Source: an uncultured Lachnospiraceae bacterium
GTDB taxonomy: Bacteria > Bacillota > Clostridia > Lachnospirales > Lachnospiraceae
Length of the DNA stretch: 21,523 nt
NCBI GenBank assembly: GCA_905201915.1
Contig: CAJKQE010000033.1
Location: forward strand, 1-21,523
Direction of reading: 5' to 3'
The stretch's first letter is position 1. Each line of letters opens with the position of its first letter. Shown here one piece after another: positions 6,748 to 14,607 of the stretch. The notes under the pieces were generated by a model that was not told the DNA's origin, made no database searches, and saw only the letters and a list, made by a program, of their open reading frames with translations. A program made the translations under genes and the position numbers.

Positions 6748-8619
6748 TTATCCCTTCCTCTTATGTACATTTCGAATGGATTTCTTTTTCTTTGCCACAG
6801 GTTTTTTTCCGCCTTGTTCTTTTTTTGCCATTCCCCTTGGACGAATTAAGCATTTTTTATCAAAACCAATTAAATCTTTTCTTCCTGCCAGAAGTAAAGC
6901 CTCTTTTACCAATTCATAATTTTCCGGATTTTTGTATTGAAGCAAAGCTCTCTGCATGGATTTTTCCTTAGTAGTTTTCGGTACATAAACCTTCTTTCCT
7001 GTTCTTGGATCTATGCCTGTGTAATACATACAAGTAGACATCGTAGATGGTGTAGGATAAAAATCCTGTACCTGCTCCGGTGTAAATCCCATGTCCCTCA
7101 CATATTCTGCCAATTTTACAGCCTCTTTTATGGTACAGCCCGGATGAGAAGACATAAGATAAGGAACTACATATTGTTTCTTTCCAGATTTTGCATTTGC
7201 CTTTTCAAACTTTTTTAAGAACTGCTGGTAAACTGCATGTTCCGGTTTTCCCATGTAATACAACACTTCATCGGATATATGCTCCGGTGCTACACGAAGC
7301 TGTCCGCTGACATGATATTTTGCCAGTTCTTCCAAAAATACGGAAGATACGTCTGCATTCACATAATCAAAACGAATACCCGAACGTATAAAAACTTTTT
7401 TCACCCCTGACACATTCCGCAATTTTCGAAGAAGCTCCAAATAATCTTTATGGTCAACTTCCAGATTTTTACAAGGTTTTGGAAACAAACACTGCTTATT
7501 GGTACATACCCCTTTTGTCTCCTGTTTCTTACAGGAAGGATGACGGAAGTCTGCCGTAGGGCCTCCTACATCATGAATATATCCCTTAAAATCCTTTTCT
7601 GTTACATAAGATTTTGCTTCCTCTATAATAGAAGCATGACTTCTGGTCTGGACAATTCGCCCCTGATGAAAAGCCAATGCACAGAAATTACATCCTCCAA
7701 AACAGCCTCTATTACTGGTAATACTAAATTTAATTTCTTCAATTGCAGGAATTTTTCCCTGCTTTTCATACATAGGATGGTAAGTTCTTGCATAGGGCAA
7801 GTCGTAAACCTCATCCATTTCTTTCTGACTCAATGGTTTAGATGGAGGGTTTTGAACTACAAACCCTCTGTTTCCGTAACTTTCTATAAGAACTTTCCCT
7901 GAAAAGGCATCTGTATTTTCATACTGTATACGAAAACTATCTGCATAAGCTTTTTTATTTTCACAGAGCTGCTCATAAGAAGGTAAAACTTCTCCCTTTG
8001 GCATTTCTTTTGTCTTATATACTGTTCCCGGAATAAAAGTAATGGAACTTACCGGAAAACCTTTATCCAATGCTTCTGCAATTTCCAGAATACTCCGTTC
8101 TCCCATTCCATAAGAAATCAAATCTGCCCCTGAATCCATTAAAACAGAGCGTTTCATTCCATCAGACCAGTAATCATAATGTGCCAATCTTCTAAGAGAA
8201 GCTTCTATTCCACCCAAAATAATAGGTGTATGCTTATACGTCTGACGAATTAAATTACTGTATACAGTTACTGCTCTGTCCGGACGCAGTCCCATTTGTC
8301 CACCCGGAGAATAAGCATCCTGTTTGCGATGTTTTTTTGCTACAGTATAATGGTTAACCATAGAATCCATATTTCCTGCTGAAACCAAAAATCCAAGTCT
8401 GGGTTCTCCAAAAACTGCAATGCTCTCCTTTTTTCTCCAATCAGGCTGTGCAATCATTCCCACAGAATACCCACGACTTTCCAAAAGTCTAGTAATAATG
8501 GCTGCTCCAAAAGAAGGATGATCCACATAAGCATCCCCGCAAATGTAGACAAAATCCGGCTGCCAAATACCTCTGGTTTCCATTTCCTTTTTTGTCACAG
8601 GCAAAAATTTTGTACTCAT
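6748..8619 (-). CDS. YgiQ-family radical SAM protein
   Basis: This 623-residue protein belongs to the YgiQ group of radical S-adenosylmethionine proteins; the substrate of the group is not established. The N-terminal region (about 20-200) resembles the domain found in B12-type radical SAM proteins, with GGIEASLRRLAHYDYW near 136-151. The 4Fe-4S cluster motif RGCFGGCNFC places Cys306, Cys310 and Cys313 at the start of the radical SAM barrel. A second Cys group (CKKQETKGVCTNKQCLFPKPC, roughly 365-385) may bind another metal or cluster. The C-terminal 30 residues are very Lys-rich. The start at 8619 overlaps the stop codon of the HAD gene (ATGA), which indicates coupling. Confidence 0.9.
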   Translation of the reverse strand: MSTKFLPVTKKEMETRGIWQPDFVYICGDAYVDHPSFGAAIITRLLESRGYSVGMIAQPDWRKKESIAVFGEPRLGFLVSAGNMDSMVNHYTVAKKHRKQDAYSPGGQMGLRPDRAVTVYSNLIRQTYKHTPIILGGIEASLRRLAHYDYWSDGMKRSVLMDSGADLISYGMGERSILEIAEALDKGFPVSSITFIPGTVYKTKEMPKGEVLPSYEQLCENKKAYADSFRIQYENTDAFSGKVLIESYGNRGFVVQNPPSKPLSQKEMDEVYDLPYARTYHPMYEKQGKIPAIEEIKFSITSNRGCFGGCNFCALAFHQGRIVQTRSHASIIEEAKSYVTEKDFKGYIHDVGGPTADFRHPSCKKQETKGVCTNKQCLFPKPCKNLEVDHKDYLELLRKLRNVSGVKKVFIRSGIRFDYVNADVSSVFLEELAKYHVSGQLRVAPEHISDEVLYYMGKPEHAVYQQFLKKFEKANAKSGKKQYVVPYLMSSHPGCTIKEAVKLAEYVRDMGFTPEQVQDFYPTPSTMSTCMYYTGIDPRTGKKVYVPKTTKEKSMQRALLQYKNPENYELVKEALLLAGRKDLIGFDKKCLIRPRGMAKKEQGGKKPVAKKKKSIRNVHKRKG

Positions 8620-9275
8620 AAATTTAATACCTCATAATAATCCTCTATGTAATAGTCTGCAAGTCTGCGTTTTTCTGCCTCTTGCCTTTTACTGTAAGCA
8701 TCTTCCACAGCGCATACCTGCATTCCCGCATTCTTTCCCGCCATAATTCCCATAGGCACATCTTCAAAAACAAGACAATCTTTTGGCTCAGCCTTCAGCC
8801 CTTCTGCTGTCTTTAAATAGACATCAGGCGCCGGTTTGCTGTTTGGCACTTCACAACAAGTAGTAATACAGTCAAAATACTTTTCAATCCCATGAGCTTT
8901 CAAAACAGTTACAATCAAGTCCCTGCTATTGCTGGAACTAATTCCAACGGGTATATTTCTATTTTTCAATTCTTCTAAGAATTCTCTCACTCCTGGTTTT
9001 AGAGGAACTTCCTTGGAATATTTTTCCTCTGCCATCAAAATCCAGGTCTTTTTAATTTCTTCTAAAGAGTCTTCAATTTGAAATCTGTTTTTAAAGAAAA
9101 CCGCTGTTTCCGTAAATCCCATACCTTCCAATTCTTCCTGAAACGCCTGAATATCCGCAGGTACGGCTATTCCCTTTTTCCCTAAATATTCTACATCTAT
9201 AGATTTCCACATCCACATAGAGTCTACTAATGTTCCGTCTAAATCAAATATTACTGCTTTTATATTCTTAAGCAT
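8616..9275 (-). CDS. HAD-superfamily hydrolase, beta-phosphoglucomutase-like
   Basis: This 219-residue cytoplasmic phosphatase or phosphomutase belongs to subfamily IA of the haloacid dehalogenase superfamily. Motif I is FDLDGTLVDS with nucleophile Asp11 and Asp13. Motif II is SSSNS with Ser113, motif III is SKPAPDVY with Lys147, and motif IV is VFEDVPMG with Glu171 and Asp172. The helical cap lies at about 18-85. It resembles beta-phosphoglucomutase and small sugar-phosphate phosphatases; the substrate is not determinable. The ATG at 9275 lies 8 nt inside the end of the rsuA-like gene, and a TGAGG element 10 nt upstream can serve as ribosome site. Confidence 0.9.
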   Translation of the reverse strand: MLKNIKAVIFDLDGTLVDSMWMWKSIDVEYLGKKGIAVPADIQAFQEELEGMGFTETAVFFKNRFQIEDSLEEIKKTWILMAEEKYSKEVPLKPGVREFLEELKNRNIPVGISSSNSRDLIVTVLKAHGIEKYFDCITTCCEVPNSKPAPDVYLKTAEGLKAEPKDCLVFEDVPMGIMAGKNAGMQVCAVEDAYSKRQEAEKRRLADYYIEDYYEVLNL

Positions 9276-9984
9276 TTTCTTTCAACCTCACAATCTCCTC
9301 TGGTGTCAACAAACGATATTCTCCCGGCAAAAGATTTTCATCCAATACCAGACTTCCCATAGATAGCCGTTTCAAGAATACCACTTCATTTTCCACTGCA
9401 TGAAACATTCTTTTTATCTGATGAAACTTTCCTTCTCGAATAATAATTTCAACTTCATTTTTTTCCTCATTTAAAAGAAATACTTGCGAAGGCATAGTCA
9501 GCTTGTCTTCTCCAATATCCACGCCTTCTTCTAAATGTTTTCTGTTTTCCTCAGATAAAGCATTCTTTAAACGAACAAAATATTTTTTATCTACGTGCTT
9601 TTTAGGCGCTAACAGATTATGTGCCAATTCTCCGTCATTGGTAATCAGCAGCAGTCCTTCCGTATCTTTATCCAGACGTCCCACAGGAAATAAATCTTTT
9701 CTTTTTTTCTCCTGAATGAGCTCCAAAACTGTCCTATCCCGTCTGTCCTCTGTGGCAGATACCACGCCTTGAGGCTTATTTAACATATAATAAACCATTT
9801 TCTCATAAGCAATTTCTTTTCCATCTGCCAAAACCACATCTGTCTGTATATCTATTTTGTATTCAGGACTTTTGATAATTTCCTGATTTACAGAAATCCT
9901 GCCTCTTTTTATATCTTTTTTTACCTCTGTTCTCGTACCCAGCCCCATATCTGCTAAATATTTATCTAATCTTATTTTTCCCAT
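9268..9984 (-). CDS. RsuA-family 16S/23S pseudouridine synthase
   Basis: The 238-residue enzyme converts a uridine in rRNA to pseudouridine. RsuA itself acts on 16S U516, while close relatives (RluB, RluE, RluF) act on 23S rRNA. An S4 domain occupies about residues 1-48 (IRLDKYLADMG). The catalytic domain starts with YYMLNKPQGVVSAT (65-78), then GRLDKDTEGLLL with catalytic Asp105, and later EGKFHQIKRMF, the signature of this family. The start codon overlaps the stop codon of the preceding methyltransferase gene as TAATG. It is one of three rRNA-modifying genes in this operon. Confidence 0.92.
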   Translation of the reverse strand: MGKIRLDKYLADMGLGTRTEVKKDIKRGRISVNQEIIKSPEYKIDIQTDVVLADGKEIAYEKMVYYMLNKPQGVVSATEDRRDRTVLELIQEKKRKDLFPVGRLDKDTEGLLLITNDGELAHNLLAPKKHVDKKYFVRLKNALSEENRKHLEEGVDIGEDKLTMPSQVFLLNEEKNEVEIIIREGKFHQIKRMFHAVENEVVFLKRLSMGSLVLDENLLPGEYRLLTPEEIVRLKENA

Positions 9985-11381
9985 TATTGCATTCTCCAGC
10001 CCGGATAATATTTATTTTTTAAAATTCCTCTGTCCAACTTTCCAAATCCCAGAGAATAACCATCTACACAGACTAGCTGCCAGCCTTTTTCTCCCATAGA
10101 CTTTAAATCTGTCACATCAATGGTTTCTCCCTTTAAATATTTTACAGTCCGAATATCTTTAGAAGAGAGCATGACACAAGAAGAAAATGTCTTTGGTGAT
10201 AATGCCATTGCCAAAGCCTGACTGGGCTCAAAACGATTTTTTCTCATCTCTCCCAGATAAAGACCTGTACGCAAATAGCGAAGCTTCGGCATTTCTATAT
10301 CTCCGGGTAAAAAATATAGCTTGTCTTTTTCCTTTTTTATCCTTCCATGGGAAAAATCAAAAGATACCATTTTTAAAAATTCTTCTACACAAGCATCTAA
10401 CTTTTCTTCCTTCTTTGCAGTTGATATTTTCTTTGGTGTACTCTTTTTATCCTTTTCTTTCTTCTGCAGCAATGCCAAAAAATGTCCTTCTCCTGGCATT
10501 TTATGAGGAAAAATCCGCACACATTTCTTTAGCTGACTGCATATTTCATCACTTTTTCCTTCTAAAGGAAATCCCTCTGAAAAGCCTTCGTAACCGGAAG
10601 GTGTAAGCACCTCCATATCTTCACACTGCTCCAGTAAATAAGCAATCGTCTCCTCATTCTCCTTTTTCGAGAAAGTACAGGTAGAATACAGCATTTTACC
10701 TCCCGGTTTTAGCATCTGTGCTCCCTGAATAATCAGTTCCTTTTGAATTTTTCCATAATAATCCGGAGATTTCTCTAGCCAATACTCTGCCATTTTCGGT
10801 TCTTTATGAAACATCCCCTCCCCTGAGCAAGGAGCATCAATTAAAATTTTGTCAAAAAATTCCGGGAAGTTTTTGACCAGTTTTACAGGCTCTTCACTGG
10901 TAACATAAAAATTTGGTGCTCCGGTAAGCTCCAGATTTTTCAAAAGAGCTTTTGCCCTGCTGTTGCTCAAATCATTTGCCAGCAAAATCCCTTTTCCCTG
11001 CAATCTGCACACCAGCTCTGTAGCTTTTCCCCCGGGAGCTGCACACAAATCCAATACCTTATCATAAGGCTGAACCTCCAGACGGCTGGCAGGTGTCATA
11101 GCGCTGGGCTCCTGCAGATAATAAAGCCCTGCAAAATAATAAGGATGTCTTGCGGGATTTCCATCCTTTTCCTCTGCATGAACATAATATCCGTTTTCTA
11201 CCCAGGGAATCTGTTCTTTTTCAAAAGGCATCATTTCTTCCCATACAGGTTTTGTCAATTTATAAGGATTAAAGCGCAGTCCCTGTCGGACAGGCTGTTC
11301 ATACGTTTTCTTGTATTCCTCAAACTCTATCCCCAATAAACTGCGCATTTCCTTCTCGTATTCTTCCGGTAAATTTATCAT
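9984..11381 (-). CDS. RsmF/NOL1-NOP2-Sun family rRNA m5C methyltransferase
   Basis: This 465-residue S-adenosylmethionine-dependent RNA cytosine-C5 methyltransferase probably acts on 16S rRNA. The SAM-binding loop is DLCAAPGGKA (111-120). The two family cysteines are present: DAPCSG (Cys185) and YSTCTF, the catalytic region around Cys235. LQEPSAM (89-95) precedes the Rossmann fold. After residue 310 a Lys-rich linker joins a C-terminal domain of about 145 residues of the RsmF type, probably RNA-binding. The ATG at 11381 has GAGGA 3 nt upstream. The gene lies 19 nt after the alarmone synthetase gene and overlaps the rsuA-like gene by 1 nt. Confidence 0.9.
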   Translation of the reverse strand: MINLPEEYEKEMRSLLGIEFEEYKKTYEQPVRQGLRFNPYKLTKPVWEEMMPFEKEQIPWVENGYYVHAEEKDGNPARHPYYFAGLYYLQEPSAMTPASRLEVQPYDKVLDLCAAPGGKATELVCRLQGKGILLANDLSNSRAKALLKNLELTGAPNFYVTSEEPVKLVKNFPEFFDKILIDAPCSGEGMFHKEPKMAEYWLEKSPDYYGKIQKELIIQGAQMLKPGGKMLYSTCTFSKKENEETIAYLLEQCEDMEVLTPSGYEGFSEGFPLEGKSDEICSQLKKCVRIFPHKMPGEGHFLALLQKKEKDKKSTPKKISTAKKEEKLDACVEEFLKMVSFDFSHGRIKKEKDKLYFLPGDIEMPKLRYLRTGLYLGEMRKNRFEPSQALAMALSPKTFSSCVMLSSKDIRTVKYLKGETIDVTDLKSMGEKGWQLVCVDGYSLGFGKLDRGILKNKYYPGWRMQ

Positions 11382-11400
11382 ACTTCCTCTATCCTTTATC

Positions 11401-12216
11401 CTATATATCTTCGTATATCAATGCCTGTGCACGGCATCCCTCTGCAATAAAATCCAGTTCCTTGTAAAAACTTTCCAGCTTTTTAGAATTCTTTTCCTGA
11501 TACACCTTATAAAATTCTTCTAATATTTTGCTGGTTTCCCTGCGATTTGCATAATAATAAAGATTTTCTATATTATTCAAAATATCTGCTATCAGATTAG
11601 ACTGATGAAGCATGGACTTCTGTGCATCCATAACCTCACTGCGTACAAGCGACATTTCCTCATCCAACTTCAATACGGAATTTGCAGCTTCTGTTAATCT
11701 GTTTGCAAGATCTGCCGGCACATTTCCTTTATATTTATACTGCAAAGAGTGTTCTATGGTTGCCCAGAAATTCATTGCCAAAGTCCGAATTTGAATTTCT
11801 ACATGAATTTCCTTTTTTCCTGCCAGAGTTTCTGCACAGTAAGACACAATAATATGATAACTTCGATAACCACTGTCCTTTCCCTGTGTCACATAATCTT
11901 TTTCTTCCAGCACTTTCATATCACTGCGGTTTCGAATCAGAGATGCCACCTTTTCAATATCTTCGCAAAACTGACAAATAATCCTCACGCCGGCAATATC
12001 CTCGATCTTTTCTTCCAGTTCATCCCAAGAAACATGTTTATCCTGCATTTTTTCCAGAATACTGTTAATTGATTTTACACGACCGGTCACTTGTTCAATA
12101 GGAGAATAAAGATTTTTCTCCCTGTGTTCTTTTTTCAGCAGTTTAAATTTCATAACTAAATCTTTCACTGCAAGTTCATAAGGAATGAGCAATTCACGCC
12201 ATAAACGTATTTCCAT
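11401..12216 (-). CDS. small alarmone synthetase ((p)ppGpp synthetase, RelQ/YjbM-like)
   Basis: The enzyme transfers pyrophosphate from ATP to GDP or GTP to make (p)ppGpp. It is a single-domain synthetase with no HD hydrolase or TGS/ACT regulatory domains. Catalytic features are GRVKSINSI (45-53), DIAGVRI with Mg-binding Asp73, KDSGYRSYH (113-121), and EIQIRT with Glu140 followed by WATIEH. The protein has 271 residues against about 210 for Bacillus YjbM and YwaC; the extra 60 or more residues form a helical, charged C-terminal extension. I chose the ATG at 12216, with AAGGAG 9 nt upstream. An ATG at 12240 lies upstream of the predicted transcription start. It heads the ten-gene operon. Confidence 0.9.
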   Translation of the reverse strand: MEIRLWRELLIPYELAVKDLVMKFKLLKKEHREKNLYSPIEQVTGRVKSINSILEKMQDKHVSWDELEEKIEDIAGVRIICQFCEDIEKVASLIRNRSDMKVLEEKDYVTQGKDSGYRSYHIIVSYCAETLAGKKEIHVEIQIRTLAMNFWATIEHSLQYKYKGNVPADLANRLTEAANSVLKLDEEMSLVRSEVMDAQKSMLHQSNLIADILNNIENLYYYANRRETSKILEEFYKVYQEKNSKKLESFYKELDFIAEGCRAQALIYEDI

Positions 12217-12243
12217 AAAACATGACTCCTTAACTATCATTAA

Positions 12244-12252
12244 AGTATAGCA
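12244..12252 (-). promoter_or_regulatory. extended -10 promoter of the ten-gene operon
   Basis: On the minus strand TGC directly precedes TATACT (12249-12244). No good -35 is present 17 nt upstream, which fits the extended -10 class. The expected start near 12237 gives a leader of about 20 nt before the ATG at 12216. There is no clear terminator between the M23 gene and this promoter, so readthrough from upstream is also possible. Confidence 0.55.
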
Positions 12253-12266
12253 TACTTCTTTTCTTT

Positions 12267-12935
12267 TTAATAGAAAAAATTTTTCTGCTTCTCTTGTAAG
12301 AACTGCAGCACCGGATAAGGATTTAAAGGATATTCTTCTCTGCCTTTTGCAGATATGTAAATTCCTAGATGAAGATGTGGCGGAAATTTTCCTGTTGTCC
12401 CTTCTTCTCCATATCCTGTATCTCCTAAAAATCCTAAAATTTCTCCTGCTTTTACCTGATCCCCTTCACAGAAATTTTCTGCATAAGATGACAGATGTGC
12501 ATAATAAAAGTATCCACCTCCCGGACTTCGAACACCTATGCGATAACCCCCCAGAGGAAGCCAACCGATTTTTTCTACCATCCCATCTGTCATGCTTAAA
12601 ATCGGATAATAATCCGTTTTTGCATCTTTAGGGAAAATATCACATCCCTCATGAGAACGTTCCCCTCCGTAATGCCTTTTTTCATGCCAACTGTTTTCAT
12701 AAGAAAAAGTTTCTGTTTTTGTATTAATCCGCCCTGCAACAGGAAAACATTTTAAGTCCTCCCAAAAAATCAAATATCTTTCCATATCTGCTTTGGAAAC
12801 TCCTGCACTTTCCATGCTTTTTACAGGAAGTCCCCTCTGGCTTAGTTCCTCTAAAGAGGCTTTTTCTTTTAATTCCCCTGTAAGATTTACATTTAAGAAC
12901 AAAATCATACATAATAACAGTAGTTTTTTCAGCAC
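12267..12935 (-). CDS. secreted M23-family metallopeptidase (LytM-like)
   Basis: This 222-residue zinc peptidase is predicted to cleave peptidoglycan cross-bridges or stems outside the membrane. A signal peptide covers about residues 1-20 (MLKKLLLLCMILFLNVNLTG). The LytM metal site is complete: His95 and Asp99 in HEGCD, His147 in YYAHLSS, and HLH at 187-189. Other family elements are the TDGMVEKIG strand and GDTG near 171-174. The start is a GTG at 12935 with a strong GGAGG 6 nt upstream; an earlier GTG at 12956 would lie upstream of that site. It lies 90 nt after the pepD stop, behind a hairpin that covers its ribosome site. Confidence 0.85.
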   Translation of the reverse strand: MLKKLLLLCMILFLNVNLTGELKEKASLEELSQRGLPVKSMESAGVSKADMERYLIFWEDLKCFPVAGRINTKTETFSYENSWHEKRHYGGERSHEGCDIFPKDAKTDYYPILSMTDGMVEKIGWLPLGGYRIGVRSPGGGYFYYAHLSSYAENFCEGDQVKAGEILGFLGDTGYGEEGTTGKFPPHLHLGIYISAKGREEYPLNPYPVLQFLQEKQKNFFY

Positions 12936-13014
12936 AAAAAACCTCCGTTTACACACAAGATATTCCGGTAACTATGTTCTTACCATTACATATCATTCTA
13001 TGCGCAAACGAAGG
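12936..13014 (-). terminator. terminator/attenuator-like hairpin covering the M23 ribosome site
   Basis: On the minus-strand RNA, 13014-12998 pairs with 12958-12942 over 17 consecutive positions, five of them G-U. The loop of about 39 nt contains a further small stem (GGTAA/TTACC). The 3' arm includes the GGAGG ribosome site and is followed directly by TTTTTT. It may terminate the pepD transcript, control M23 translation, or both. Confidence 0.5.
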
Positions 13015-13025
13015 CAATTATGACA

Positions 13026-14477
13026 TTATTCTTTTATTCTTTTTAAAACTTCTAAAAGGTATTTCCATACACGCTCTACGGAAGAAATTGAAAGCTTCTC
13101 TTCGGAAGTATGAATGTCTTGCATGTCAGGACCTATAGAAACACAGTCCAGTTCTGCGATTTTTTCATAAAATAAACCACATTCCAAACCGGCATGAATT
13201 ACATTAACTACCGGCTCTTTCTCATACATTTCCTGATATACATCTACCAATACCTGACGAAGCTTGGAATCCTGTTTAAATTCCCATGCAGGATATTCTC
13301 CTTCTATAGTAAAAGTACCACCTAAAAACTCTGTGAGATATGCAATCTTATCAGCCAGAGCTTTCTTTGCTGTACCTACAGAACTTCTCACACTGGCAGA
13401 ACAACTCAATGCAGCAGGAGTAAGTTTTGTAATTCCCACATTGCAGGAGGTCTCTACCAGTCCATCAATAAAACCACACATTTTCTGAATTCCATTAGGA
13501 TAGTTTAAAAGGAAAAACAACACTTTTTCTTGACTTACCGGATGAAGTACCGGTTCTGTACCCTGTCCTTCTCCTTCTATTGTAATGGTAATTTCCTCAT
13601 CACTTCCTGTATATTCTTTTCTCAGTGCTTCTGTATAAGCTGCCGCATAAGCAGAAAGCTTCTCGCCTTCCTCTTTTGAAGCCAATACTAAAGCTTCTGC
13701 TTCTCTTGGAATTGCATTATCCTTCTGTCCTCCGAAAAGTTCTGAAATAGAATACTCTATCATTTCTTTTCCTTCATGAAGAAAACGTGCCAAAAGCAAC
13801 GTAGCATTTGCTCTGTTTTTATCAATTTCTGCACCGGAATGACCGCCTAAAAGTCCTGACACTTTTATTCTCCATTTATAATCTGTATACTCTTGATAGC
13901 GAACAGGAATTTCTGAAACCGCTGTCATACCTCCTGCACAGCCTGCACAAATATATCCTTCTTCTTCAGAATCCAGATTGATTAAATATTTTGCTTTTAA
14001 AGGGGTTGTATCAATAGAAGCTGCTCCTAAAAGTCCGATTTCCTCATCTACAGTAATTACTAACTCCAGTGCCGGATGTGAAAGAGTAGTATCTTCCATA
14101 ATTGCCAGTCCATAAGCAACAGCAATTCCATTATCACCGCCCAAAGTAGTATTTGTTGCAGAAACAAAATCACCTTCTATCCGAAGTTCTAAAGGATCTT
14201 TTGTAAAATCATGTGTGCTGTCTGTTGTTTTTTCACAGACCATATCCATGTGTCCCTGAAGCATAACGGTAGGTGCATTTTCATACCCTTTCGAAGCTTC
14301 TTTAAAAATAATTACATTATTATCATCATCCTGAATACAGCGTAAGTTATGGGAATGGGCAAAATTTACCAGATAATCACTGATTTCCTTTGTATTCCCT
14401 GAACCATGAGGGATTTTGCTGATTTCCTCAAAATAATAAAATACCCTTTCAGGCTGTAAATGTTCTAATACTGCCAT
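13026..14477 (-). CDS. pepD: Xaa-His dipeptidase (aminoacyl-histidine dipeptidase, M20)
   Basis: This cytoplasmic zinc peptidase hydrolyses dipeptides such as carnosine-type Xaa-His substrates. The 483 residues agree with the usual PepD length. Metal and catalytic residues are visible: GHMDMVCEK with His76 and Asp78, GGDNGIA with Asp115, DEEIGLLGA with Glu145 and Glu146, NLDSEE with Asp169, and a late IHAGLECG segment with the final metal His. The lid-domain segment GLLGGHSGAEIDKNRAN is also typical. The ATG at 14477 has AGGAGG 8 nt upstream; an upstream in-frame start at 14537 would add an unlikely 20-residue leader. A terminator-like hairpin lies about 50 nt upstream, so pepD has a separate start of transcription, possibly the weak TTGATA-N16-TAAGAA at 14537-14510. 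Confidence 0.92.
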   Translation of the reverse strand: MAVLEHLQPERVFYYFEEISKIPHGSGNTKEISDYLVNFAHSHNLRCIQDDDNNVIIFKEASKGYENAPTVMLQGHMDMVCEKTTDSTHDFTKDPLELRIEGDFVSATNTTLGGDNGIAVAYGLAIMEDTTLSHPALELVITVDEEIGLLGAASIDTTPLKAKYLINLDSEEEGYICAGCAGGMTAVSEIPVRYQEYTDYKWRIKVSGLLGGHSGAEIDKNRANATLLLARFLHEGKEMIEYSISELFGGQKDNAIPREAEALVLASKEEGEKLSAYAAAYTEALRKEYTGSDEEITITIEGEGQGTEPVLHPVSQEKVLFFLLNYPNGIQKMCGFIDGLVETSCNVGITKLTPAALSCSASVRSSVGTAKKALADKIAYLTEFLGGTFTIEGEYPAWEFKQDSKLRQVLVDVYQEMYEKEPVVNVIHAGLECGLFYEKIAELDCVSIGPDMQDIHTSEEKLSISSVERVWKYLLEVLKRIKE

Positions 14478-14524
14478 TTCTGTTTCCTCCTGTTTCTTTT
14501 CTTTCTTCATTCTTACACAGATTG

Positions 14525-14561
14525 AAAAAAATATCAAGCTTTCCGGAAAAACTTGAATATT
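14525..14561 (-). terminator. terminator-like hairpin between ylbJ and pepD
   Basis: AATATTCAAG...CTTGATATT pairs on the minus strand with one bulged base and an inner TTT/AAA around CCGG. It is followed by seven T residues (14531-14525). No minus-strand gene lies directly upstream, because ylbJ runs the other way. It could stop antisense transcripts crossing ylbJ, or be a regulatory palindrome of the divergent region. Confidence 0.5.
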
Positions 14562-14582
14562 CTATTTCTTCTCACATATATT
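14555..14582 (+). promoter_or_regulatory. sigma-E-like promoter of ylbJ
   Basis: GAATATT (14555-14561) and CATATATT (14575-14582), 13 nt apart, resemble the mother-cell sigma-E elements (ATATT-type -35 and CATACAnT -10). The start would lie near 14589, about 19 nt before the ATG. This fits the known sigma-E dependence of ylbJ in Bacillus subtilis. Confidence 0.5.
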
Positions 14583-14607
14583 TTAGATAAAAACTCTGGG
14601 ATTTTTC

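Noticed and set aside
7450..7902. 150-codon plus-strand frame
   Set aside because: It lies wholly inside the ygiQ-family gene on the opposite strand, has no ribosome site, and its translation has no family motifs.
12272..12286. A/T palindrome at the end of the M23 gene as a terminator
   Set aside because: AGAAAAAATTTTTCT is a pure A/T palindrome with no stable G/C stem and lies within the last codons.
14493..14537. Longer pepD start at 14537
   Set aside because: The extra 20 residues are atypical for PepD, and the AGGAGG site is correctly placed only for the ATG at 14477.
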